Shown piece by piece: positions 57,230-64,000 of a DNA stretch of 64,000 nt. The DNA is taken from positions 1 to 64,000 of the forward strand of contig CAZMNF010000006.1 in assembly GCA_964567595.1 (NCBI GenBank), in the 5' to 3' direction. Origin of the DNA: CAZMNF01 sp964567595 (lineage in GTDB: Bacteria; Bipolaricaulota; Bipolaricaulia; RBG-16-55-9). Position 1 is the first letter of the stretch, and every line of letters starts with the position of its first letter. A program made the position numbers and the translations under genes. Below the pieces are notes generated by a model. The model saw only the letters and a program-made list of their open reading frames with translations, had not been told where the DNA came from and did no database searches.

Positions 57230-57258
57230 ATTGTACAAGAGGGAATACCCGCCGTCAA
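57230..57258 (-). promoter_or_regulatory. Promoter of groESL
   Basis: On the minus strand TTGACG (57258-57253), 17 bp, TACAAT (57235-57230). Confidence 0.85.
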
Positions 57259-57313
57259 GCGTCGCCTGCGCAATGGACGAATGTCTCTGTCATAGGGCAG
57301 TCACGGCGCTAAC

Positions 57314-57784
57314 ATGGCGAGCGATATGCCCTCGGGAACGACCCACCAACGCGTCGAAATGATCGCGTTGCCGTTGATGATCGGCGGGGCCTTCTACAGC
57401 GATCTCTTCACGCCGACGGAGATCGGGGCCTTCGCGGGCGCCTACGTCTTCGCCAGCCTGTTGTTGAGCCCCGACCTGGACCTGAAAGCCAACAGAGCCC
57501 GCAAGCGCTGGGGGCCACTGGCGTTTATCTGGAGCCCTTACGCTCGGGCCTTCAAGCATCGCGGTGCGAGCCACAGTCTCCTATTCGGCCCCCTGACCCG
57601 CCTCGCCTATCTGGCGATCGTGTTCGGGCTCGTGGCCGTCGGGCTCAGCTACGTCGGGCTCACGCTTCCGACGACGGCTCCGGAATGGATCACGCCGCGG
57701 ATGATCGGGGGGCTCATCGCGGGCCTCTACGCCCCGAACGCGGTCCACGTGCTGCTTGATCGCCTCGTGAGCGCTGTCCGTTGA
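57314..57784 (+). CDS. DUF2227 family membrane protein
   Basis: A 156-residue protein of the DUF2227 family (putative metal-binding). LLLSPDLDLKANRARKRWGP and the segment SPYARAFKHRGASHSLLFGP hold the conserved Asp and His residues, suggesting a metal site at the membrane. Four or so helices are predicted. The function is unknown. Its stop overlaps a TTG of the next gene. It diverges from groES. Confidence 0.8.
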   Translation: MASDMPSGTTHQRVEMIALPLMIGGAFYSDLFTPTEIGAFAGAYVFASLLLSPDLDLKANRARKRWGPLAFIWSPYARAFKHRGASHSLLFGPLTRLAYLAIVFGLVAVGLSYVGLTLPTTAPEWITPRMIGGLIAGLYAPNAVHVLLDRLVSAVR

Positions 57785-57789
57785 TCCCG

Positions 57790-58167
57790 ATGCTGACCCG
57801 AGACGTCCTCATCGCCGTCGTGCTCGTCGCGCTCGTCACCGTCGGCGTCGTCCACAGCTGGGGCTATGACCAAGTCGGGACGGCGTCCTGGTACGGACCC
57901 AAGTTCCACGGCCAACGGACCTCCAGCGGCGAGGTCTACAACATGCACGAGATGACGGCCGCCCATAAATCCCTGCCGTTCGACACCTGGGTCAAGGTCG
58001 TCGATTTGCAGACGGGCAACAGCGTCGTCGTCCGCATCACCGATCGCGGCCCGTTCATCCCCGGCCGGATCATCGACTTGTCCAAAGCCGCAGCCCAAGA
58101 ACTGGGGATCATCGACACGGGTACGGCCCGCGTGGGGCTGCAAGTGCTCCGCTGGCCTTCCGATTGA
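57790..58167 (+). CDS. RlpA-like double-psi beta-barrel protein
   Basis: A 125-residue protein. One N-terminal hydrophobic segment acts as signal or anchor. The DPBB domain contains GTASWYGPKFHGQRTSSGE, MTAAHKSLPFDTWVKV and RITDRGPFIPGRIIDLS. RlpA proteins bind glycan and act at the septum; there is no lipoprotein Cys here. The start may instead be the TTG at 57781, overlapping the DUF2227 stop; neither has a ribosome binding site. Confidence 0.85.
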   Translation: MLTRDVLIAVVLVALVTVGVVHSWGYDQVGTASWYGPKFHGQRTSSGEVYNMHEMTAAHKSLPFDTWVKVVDLQTGNSVVVRITDRGPFIPGRIIDLSKAAAQELGIIDTGTARVGLQVLRWPSD

Positions 58168-58179
58168 ACGGCCCCTACC

Positions 58180-60852
58180 ATGGTGAGGCTCATGCGCCGC
58201 CACCAGACCGAGCCGACCGACGACGACACGCTGTTCGAGCTTCTGCACCCCTGGGTGCGCGAGTGGTTTCGGACGCAATTCGGCTCCTTCAGCCCGCCGC
58301 AGCGCCACGCGGTGCCGAACATCCACGATGGCCGTAACTGTCTGATCTCCGCCCCGACTGGCAGCGGCAAGACCCTGGCCGCGTTCACCTCGATCATCAG
58401 CGAACTGACGCAACTGGCCGAGGCGGGCAACCTGGCCAACGGCATCTACGGTGTCTACATTTCCCCACTGAAGGCACTCGGCAACGACATCGAGCGCAAC
58501 CTCCAAGAGCCGCTGGAGGGGATCGCCGACGTTGCGGAACGAGACTTGGGAATCCGCATCGGCATCCGGACGGGCGACACCTCCGATCGGGACAAACAGC
58601 GCATGCGCGAGCGGGCCCCGCACATTTTCATCACCACCCCGGAGTCGCTCGCCATCACGCTGACCTCCCCGCAGTTCGCCCAGTACTTCCAACACCTGCG
58701 CTGGGTCGTCGTCGACGAGGTCCACGCGCTCGCCGAGAACAAGCGCGGCGTCCATCTGTCCCTGTCGCTCGAACGGCTCGTGGAAAAGATCAGTCGGGAC
58801 GTCACCCGTATCGGGCTCTCCGCCACGATCAGCCCGCTGGACGAGGTCGCCAAGTTCTTGGTCGGGCGCCGCCACGGGGCCGCGCTCGGCGAGCTCGACG
58901 AAGCCGACGACCCCTGGCGCGACTGCGCCATCGTCGACGCCCGTTTCGAGAAGCCGCTCGATCTCCAGGTCCGGAGCCCCGTGGATGACTTTATCCATAC
59001 GACGGCCCAGCAGCTGAACGCCAACCTCTACGACACGCTGGCCCGCTTGATCGACGAGCATCGCACGACGCTCGTGTTCACGAACACGCGCTCCGCAACC
59101 GAGCGGATCGTCCACATTCTGAAGGACCGATATCCCCGCTTCGAGGGCAAGATTGGCGCGCACCACGGCTCCCTCTCCCGCGGCCACCGCCACGAGATTG
59201 AACAGCGACTGAAAGCCGGCGACTTGAAAGCCGTCGTCACCTCGACGTCGCTGGAACTCGGCATCGACGTCGGCCACATCGACCTGGTCGTGTTGGTCAA
59301 CTCGCCGAAGAGCGTCGCCCGTGCGCTCCAACGCATCGGCCGTAGCGGCCATCGCCTCCACGATACCGTCATGGGCCGCATCCTCGTCACCGACCGCGAC
59401 GAGCTCGTCGAGTGCTCGGTCATGATGAAGAGCGCCCTGGAGCACCAACTGGACGAGCTCCACTTCCCGACGAACTGCCTGGACGTCCTTGCGCAACAGA
59501 TCTTCGGCGTGCTCATGGACGGTCGGATTGCGGCCGAGGACCTCTACGAGATCGTCACGCGGAGCTACCCCTATCACGCGCTGCCGTGGGCCGACTTCGA
59601 GAGCGTGCTGGAGTATCTCGCCGGGGAGTACGCCTCCCTGGAAGACCGCCGAGTCTACGCCAAGATCTTCTACGATCGCGAGAAGCAACTGATCGGCAAG
59701 CGCGGCCGGCTCGCGCGCGTGCTGTATCTCACCAACATCGGCACCATTCCCGACGAGTCCTACGTGACGGTCAAGATCGGCGACCGTGCGGTCGGCAGCA
59801 TCGAGGAGTCGTTTTTGGAGATGCTGCGCAAGGGCGACGTTTTCGTCCTCGGCGGGGAGACGTATCAGTTCAACTATGCCCGCGGCATGACGGCCCAAGT
59901 GGCCCCCGCCGGTGGCAAGTCACCGACGGTGCCGTCGTGGTTCTCCGAGATGCTGCCGCTCAGCTTCGGCCTCGCCTGCGATATCCAACGGATCCGCACC
60001 GAACTGGCCGACCGGTTCGACCAAGGCCAAACATCCGAAGCGATCCGAGCCTATCTGCGCGCGCAGCTCAGTCTGGACGAACGTGGCGTCGAGTCGTTCT
60101 ACAACTACGTCGCTGAGCAGCACCAATATGCGGAAATCCCCCATCGTCACAAAATCCTCGTGGAATATTACGAGGAGGAGCTCGAGCCGAATCGCTACAA
60201 GAGCCCCGTCAAAACGTGGGTGATTTTCCACTCGCTGTTCGGGCGTCGCGTCAACGACGCGCTCAGCCGGGCGATCGCCTGGCTCATCGCCCGTCGGGAG
60301 GACAAGGACGTCGAGGTCGGCATTACCGACCACGGCTTCTACGTCGCCTACGAGGGCCACGTCCGCGTGATGAGCGCCTTCGAGCTGCTACGCGAGCGCG
60401 ACCTTCGAACGGCTCTCAAGGATGCCTTGGACGACAGCGAAATTCTGCGACGGCGCTTCCGGCATTGCGCCACACGCTCGCTCATGATCCTCAAACGCTA
60501 CAAGGGGCGCCAAAAATCGGTCGGGCGTCAGCAGGTGAAAGCGATGATCCTCCAGAGCGCCGTCGAGGCCATGGACGAGCGCTTCCCCGTGCTGCGCGAG
60601 GCCTACCGCGAAGTCATGGAGGACGCCATGGACGTAACCCACGCCGAGCAGATCCTGGACGAGATCCGCCAAGGGCAGATCGAGATCGCGGGTCGCATCA
60701 GCTCCCATCCCAGTCCCTTTGCGTTCCACATCGTCATGCAGGGCAAGAGTGACCTCGTCAAAGCGGAAGACCGCCAAGCGTTCCTGCAGCGCATGTATCG
60801 ACAGATGCGCGAGGAAATGGACTCGGACCAAGCCACCCGATCCGGAACTTGA
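58180..60852 (+). CDS. lhr: Lhr-like DEAD/DEAH helicase, archaeal-type length
   Basis: An 890-residue superfamily II helicase. Motif I is SAPTGSGKTLAAF, motif II is VVVDEVHALAENKRGVHLSL, and motif VI is LQRIGRSGHRLHD. The C-terminal half reads FHSLFGRRVNDALSRAIAW, typical of the archaeal Lhr group. There is no long C-terminal extension (E. coli Lhr is ~1540). It unwinds RNA-DNA or DNA structures during repair. The neighbour after it is hemA, 116 bases downstream. Its bacterial presence with such an archaeal-like C-terminus is notable. Confidence 0.92.
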   Translation: MVRLMRRHQTEPTDDDTLFELLHPWVREWFRTQFGSFSPPQRHAVPNIHDGRNCLISAPTGSGKTLAAFTSIISELTQLAEAGNLANGIYGVYISPLKALGNDIERNLQEPLEGIADVAERDLGIRIGIRTGDTSDRDKQRMRERAPHIFITTPESLAITLTSPQFAQYFQHLRWVVVDEVHALAENKRGVHLSLSLERLVEKISRDVTRIGLSATISPLDEVAKFLVGRRHGAALGELDEADDPWRDCAIVDARFEKPLDLQVRSPVDDFIHTTAQQLNANLYDTLARLIDEHRTTLVFTNTRSATERIVHILKDRYPRFEGKIGAHHGSLSRGHRHEIEQRLKAGDLKAVVTSTSLELGIDVGHIDLVVLVNSPKSVARALQRIGRSGHRLHDTVMGRILVTDRDELVECSVMMKSALEHQLDELHFPTNCLDVLAQQIFGVLMDGRIAAEDLYEIVTRSYPYHALPWADFESVLEYLAGEYASLEDRRVYAKIFYDREKQLIGKRGRLARVLYLTNIGTIPDESYVTVKIGDRAVGSIEESFLEMLRKGDVFVLGGETYQFNYARGMTAQVAPAGGKSPTVPSWFSEMLPLSFGLACDIQRIRTELADRFDQGQTSEAIRAYLRAQLSLDERGVESFYNYVAEQHQYAEIPHRHKILVEYYEEELEPNRYKSPVKTWVIFHSLFGRRVNDALSRAIAWLIARREDKDVEVGITDHGFYVAYEGHVRVMSAFELLRERDLRTALKDALDDSEILRRRFRHCATRSLMILKRYKGRQKSVGRQQVKAMILQSAVEAMDERFPVLREAYREVMEDAMDVTHAEQILDEIRQGQIEIAGRISSHPSPFAFHIVMQGKSDLVKAEDRQAFLQRMYRQMREEMDSDQATRSGT

Positions 60853-60926
60853 CGCCGCCTCGTGGAGTGGGATCCATGTTGCGCCCGACACGGATTGCAC
60901 GGCCGTGTTCGACTTGCTAGTCTACT

Positions 60927-60944
60927 TTCGACTGTGGAGTCGAA
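60927..60944. repeat. Inverted repeat in the hemA upstream region
   Basis: TTCGACT-GTGG-AGTCGAA, with further copies of TTCGAC at 60908-60914 and 60951-60956. It lies 25 bases before the hemA start. It could be a regulator site for haem genes or a weak terminator of lhr (no T run). Confidence 0.35.
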
Positions 60945-60968
60945 CCGTCTTTCGACCGCATCTTGGGC

Positions 60969-62279
60969 ATGGAATCGATCTTCGTCTGGGGCCTGAACCA
61001 TCGCAGCGACTCGGTTGATGCGCGCGAACGGCTCATGCGCGTCCTCGACACGTCCGAGGGCAGTGCCATGCCGCCCTCGCTTCCGCTCGGGGACGAGCAC
61101 GAAGCCGTCCTGCTGAGCACCTGCAACCGGATCGAGGTCTACGGCGCCAGCGCGTGCGACCCCTCCTCGATCAGTGGGGATCTCATCGCTGAACTGAGCA
61201 GGCTGAGCGGGCTGGACGCGGAGTGCCTGGAGACCGCGAGCTATCTCCATCAGGGCCGTGCCGCGAGCGAGCATCTTTTCCGTGTTGCCACGGGCCTGGA
61301 TTCGCTCGTGCTTGGCGAGTCGCAGATCCTGCATCAGGTGAAACGGGCCAAGGAGCAAGCGGAAGTCCAGGACACGATCGGGCCCGTGCTCCACCAACTG
61401 TTCCGTCAGGCGATCAACCTGGGCAAGCGGGCACGCACCGAAACCGACATCAACCGCTATCCCATCTCCATGGCGTCCATCGGCGTGGATCAAGCCGAGC
61501 AGCGGCTCGGATCGTTGGTCGGACGGACGGCGTTGGTCGTCGGTGCCGGCAAGGTCGGCGGGCTTGCAGCGCAACGCCTCGACGAACGCGGCATCAAGGA
61601 AATTCGCCTTGTCAACCGCCACCGCGAGACCGCCAACCCGCTCCTGGCAACTTACAACGCAACGTTTTGGCCCTTGGACGATCTGCCGAGCGCGCTCGAG
61701 GGCATTGACCTCGTCATCAGCGCCAGCGGGTCGCCACGGACGCTGCTGGACCGGTCCCACGTCGAGAGGGCGCGATCGGGAGCGGGTTATCCGAAGTTGG
61801 TCATCGTCGACCTGGCGCTGCCCCGCGACGTCGAGGCGAACGTCGCCCAGCGACCTGAGGTCGAGCTCCACAACGTCGACGATCTGCAAGGCATCGTCCA
61901 AGCCCATCGGGAACGACGCCAAGCAGAAGTCGAGCCGATTGGCCGAATGATTGCGGCCGAGGTGGATCGCTTCGACGCCTGGCTCAAGGAACGCGACGCC
62001 GCATCCCTCGTCCGCGCCCTGCGCGACCGGGCCGAGGCGATTCGCGACGACGAACTCCAGTCGACGCTCCGGCGGCTCCAGCTGGACGATCCCGATCAAG
62101 AGGCCTTGGTGGAGCAGCTGTCGCGACGCCTGATGAACAAGCTGTTGCACGACCCGACCACCCGGATTAAGGATTGGGCCGGCAACGGCCACGGCCTGGA
62201 CCGGGACGCCATTGCGGAGTTGTTCGGTCTCCATGATGCTGAGCGTCCTGAGCAACCTGCCTCAAGGAGGACCCCATGA
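60969..62279 (+). CDS. hemA: Glutamyl-tRNA reductase
   Basis: A 436-residue enzyme making glutamate semialdehyde from Glu-tRNA(Glu), the first step of C5 haem synthesis. The catalytic Cys is in LLSTCNRIEVYG. HLFRVATGLDSLVLGESQIL is the second core motif and VVGAGKVGGLAA binds NADPH. The C-terminal helices serve dimerisation. ATG 60969 has no clear ribosome binding site. It overlaps hemQ by 4 bases. Confidence 0.96.
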   Translation: MESIFVWGLNHRSDSVDARERLMRVLDTSEGSAMPPSLPLGDEHEAVLLSTCNRIEVYGASACDPSSISGDLIAELSRLSGLDAECLETASYLHQGRAASEHLFRVATGLDSLVLGESQILHQVKRAKEQAEVQDTIGPVLHQLFRQAINLGKRARTETDINRYPISMASIGVDQAEQRLGSLVGRTALVVGAGKVGGLAAQRLDERGIKEIRLVNRHRETANPLLATYNATFWPLDDLPSALEGIDLVISASGSPRTLLDRSHVERARSGAGYPKLVIVDLALPRDVEANVAQRPEVELHNVDDLQGIVQAHRERRQAEVEPIGRMIAAEVDRFDAWLKERDAASLVRALRDRAEAIRDDELQSTLRRLQLDDPDQEALVEQLSRRLMNKLLHDPTTRIKDWAGNGHGLDRDAIAELFGLHDAERPEQPASRRTP

Positions 62280-62974
62280 GTTCATCCAACGCTCAAGACC
62301 ACGCGCTCGAGTTCCCCTGGCTCAAGTTCACGTTTTTCAAGGCCGACCCGAGCTGGCGGCGTCTGCCCGACGAGGAGCGAGCCCAAGCGCGCCAGGACCT
62401 TGAGAGCGCCATTGCGTCGTTCGGCGACATGGACACGTTCCCCTACAGCACGGTCGGCATGAAGGGCGATTCGGAGTTACTCTTGTGGAACTGGGCCGAC
62501 AGCCCCGATCGCATTCAGGACTTCATCGGCCAGGTCAGGGGCACCGGCCTCGGCCGCTATCTCGAGGTCACCCATTCGATGCTCGGTCGGGTGCGCCAAT
62601 CCCGCTACGTTCGACGGCCGACCTCCCAAGAACAAGCCATCGACGTCGAGGACCACGAGCGCTACCTCATCGTCTACCCGTTCACCAAGACGATCGACTG
62701 GTACCTCATGAGCGAGCAGGCCCGCCAAGGCATGATGAACGAGCACATCAAAGTGGGGAAACAATTTCCCTCCGTCCGCCAAGTGTTGGCCTACTCGACG
62801 GGGCTGGACGATCAGGAGTTCATCGTCGTCTACGAGACCGATGAGCTGGTCGACTTTCAGGATCTGGTCATCGCCCTGCGCAACACGGAGGCGCGGCGCT
62901 ACACGGAGCGTGACACGCCGATCTTCACCTGCGTCCATCGTCCCCTTGACGAATGCCTCAAGTTGCTCGGGTGA
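62276..62974 (+). CDS. hemQ: Coproheme decarboxylase HemQ (chlorite dismutase family)
   Basis: A 232-residue protein. The family signature is IVYPFTKTIDWYLMSEQARQ with MMNEHIKVGKQFPS next; the His is the haem ligand. STGLDDQEFIVVYETDEL and the end ERDTPIFTC are HemQ-specific. Tyr in VYPF is the likely radical Tyr; the next-but-one residue is Phe where the Firmicutes enzyme has Met. It converts coproheme to haem b with peroxide. AAGGAGG precedes its start. The combination with hemA and cpfC fixes the pathway. Confidence 0.93.
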   Translation: MSSSNAQDHALEFPWLKFTFFKADPSWRRLPDEERAQARQDLESAIASFGDMDTFPYSTVGMKGDSELLLWNWADSPDRIQDFIGQVRGTGLGRYLEVTHSMLGRVRQSRYVRRPTSQEQAIDVEDHERYLIVYPFTKTIDWYLMSEQARQGMMNEHIKVGKQFPSVRQVLAYSTGLDDQEFIVVYETDELVDFQDLVIALRNTEARRYTERDTPIFTCVHRPLDECLKLLG

Positions 62975-63052
62975 TGCGCGGCCTCGCCCGCAGCAAGATA
63001 AGCCCGTCCCGATGGACACAGCACCCCGATATCTGAAGGAAAGGGAGCTCCC

Positions 63053-64000
63053 ATGACCGCTGGAATCTGTCTGCTCAACTTCGGCGAACCGCATGACACC
63101 TCACGCGAGACGATCGTCGACTTCCTCGCCCGGATCTTCTACACCAACGCCGTTTTGGAGGATGCCGACACGGACGAAGCCCGGTGGCAGCGCTCCTGCG
63201 AGCTGGCGGAGCGGCGCGCGTCGGGGCTGATCGAGGAGTACGAGGCTATCGGCGGGTCGCCGCACAATCCGCAATGTGAGGAGCAATCCCGTTTGTTAAA
63301 GACGGCATTGACCGAACGCGGCTTCGAGGTTGAGACGTTCGTCGGCATGCAGTATACGCCGCCCTTCATTGAGGATATGGTGGCCACCGCTCAAGCGGCG
63401 GGCGTGGATCAACTCGTCGCCGTCCCGGTCTATCCGCACTGCGGCCCGTCGACGACCGTCGCGGCCCTGAGCGAGCTGCGGCGGGCTTTGGCGGAGCGGA
63501 ACTGGAACGTGCCCGTCCAGGAGATTACCGGCTGGCATCGGCATCCGGGCTACACGCGTCTGCGCGTGGACAACATCCGCCAATTCGTGGCCGACCGCGG
63601 CCTCTCGCTTGAGGATCCCGACACCGCGCTCGTCTTCTCCGCCCACGGGACGCCGATCCACTACGTCGAGAAGGGCTTCCGCTACGCCACCTACGTCGAG
63701 GAGTACTGCGACGCGATGGCCAAGCTGCTCGGCCCTTCAGCCTATAAGCTCGGCTATCAGAACCATTCCAACCGGGGCATCGAGTGGACTCAGCCTGAGG
63801 TGGACGACGTCGTCGCGGAGTTGGAGACCTCAAGAGCCGTTGTGGAGCCGGTCAGCTTCATGCACGAGCAGAGCGAAACGCTGTCCGAACTCGACATTGA
63901 GCTCCGCGAGGTTGCCGAGGAGCGCGAGGTCGAGTTCCATCGCGTTCCGATCCCCCACGACGACCCGCAGTTCGCCGAGGTGCTGGCCGACCTGGTCGAG
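63053..64000 (+). CDS. cpfC: Coproporphyrin ferrochelatase (3' partial)
   Basis: Open to the right edge; 316 residues visible. MTAGICLLNFGEPHDTSRET is the N-terminus. VFSAHGTP holds the catalytic His and SFMHEQSETLSELDIELREV the partner Glu, both ferrochelatase hallmarks. It inserts iron into coproporphyrin III when HemQ is present. AAGGGAG lies 5 bases before the ATG. It starts 78 bases after hemQ. Confidence 0.93.
   Translation, partial: MTAGICLLNFGEPHDTSRETIVDFLARIFYTNAVLEDADTDEARWQRSCELAERRASGLIEEYEAIGGSPHNPQCEEQSRLLKTALTERGFEVETFVGMQYTPPFIEDMVATAQAAGVDQLVAVPVYPHCGPSTTVAALSELRRALAERNWNVPVQEITGWHRHPGYTRLRVDNIRQFVADRGLSLEDPDTALVFSAHGTPIHYVEKGFRYATYVEEYCDAMAKLLGPSAYKLGYQNHSNRGIEWTQPEVDDVVAELETSRAVVEPVSFMHEQSETLSELDIELREVAEEREVEFHRVPIPHDDPQFAEVLADLVE

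Noticed and set aside
57727..59898. A 723-codon open frame on the minus strand
   Set aside because: It is antisense to the Lhr helicase and the 3' end of the DUF2227 and RlpA genes; no domain seen.
60603..62255. A 550-codon open frame on the minus strand
   Set aside because: It is antisense to lhr and hemA; no conserved motif.

Overview
The window is a 64 kb stretch of a GC-rich bacterial chromosome that is almost entirely core housekeeping DNA. The promoters I can read fit a standard sigma-70 pattern (TTGACA-like, 16-18 bp, TATAAT-like). A predicted outer-membrane beta-barrel protein, an RlpA-like protein and a secreted coiled-coil protein suggest a diderm. The ribosomal proteins with zinc sites are all in the zinc form (S14 type Z, S4, L31, L36, L24), groES-groEL carry a CIRCE-type operator, and beta-prime RNA polymerase is very long (about 1690 residues) with a large N-terminal-half insertion of the kind known from Thermotoga and Thermus. 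Many proteins are acidic. Together these point to a deep-branching, poorly sampled diderm lineage. Bipolaricaulota/Acetothermia is my best guess, but the sequence alone does not prove it.

Layout. 1-5 kb: a partial HD-GYP phosphodiesterase with a DUF5317 membrane protein, a ribbon-helix-helix protein fused to a T2SS/T4P ATPase-type N-terminal domain, an outer-membrane protein, and YicC plus guanylate kinase. 4.5-8.4 kb (minus): membrane protein, PlsC, ribosomal protein S1, PlsY. 8.5-13.3 kb: a secreted CAP protein, family-5 uracil-DNA glycosylase, and an MMPL/RND exporter with a secreted partner. 13.3-18.6 kb: S9, L31, cystathionine gamma-lyase/synthase and cystathionine beta-synthase in one minus-strand run, then adenosylhomocysteinase diverging from KsgA; with AhcY these give a route from S-adenosylhomocysteine through homocysteine to cysteine. 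18.5-21.8 kb: hypothetical gene, tRNA-Leu(CAA), a small membrane protein, a tyrosine recombinase and a secreted coiled-coil protein. 22-25.6 kb: an operon of two ABC ATPases and two permeases.

25.6-48.7 kb (all minus) is one nearly continuous fused rpoC-str-S10-spc-alpha cluster, from rpoC to rplQ. It differs from the textbook order: rpoB is not upstream of rpoC (which has its own promoter and a long leader), and tuf, rpmD and infA are missing from their usual positions. S11 stops just before its near-universal C-terminal tail, and S7 has an unusual N-terminus.

49-64 kb: PcrA/UvrD helicase, an ATP-pyrophosphatase (tRNA thiolation-like) and long-form HPF (minus), diverging from RimI; a lamin-tail secreted protein; a patatin; groESL with CIRCE and a clear terminator; DUF2227 and RlpA-like proteins; an archaeal-style Lhr helicase; and hemA-hemQ-cpfC. 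The last three genes indicate haem synthesis by the C5 route with the coproporphyrin-dependent ending. The last gene runs off the right edge. I saw no CRISPR array, rRNA, insertion sequence or prophage. I did not find a convincing new multi-gene system; the most unusual signals are the truncated S11, the free-standing rpoC unit, the RHH-MshEN fusion, the archaeal-type Lhr and several apparently leaderless genes.
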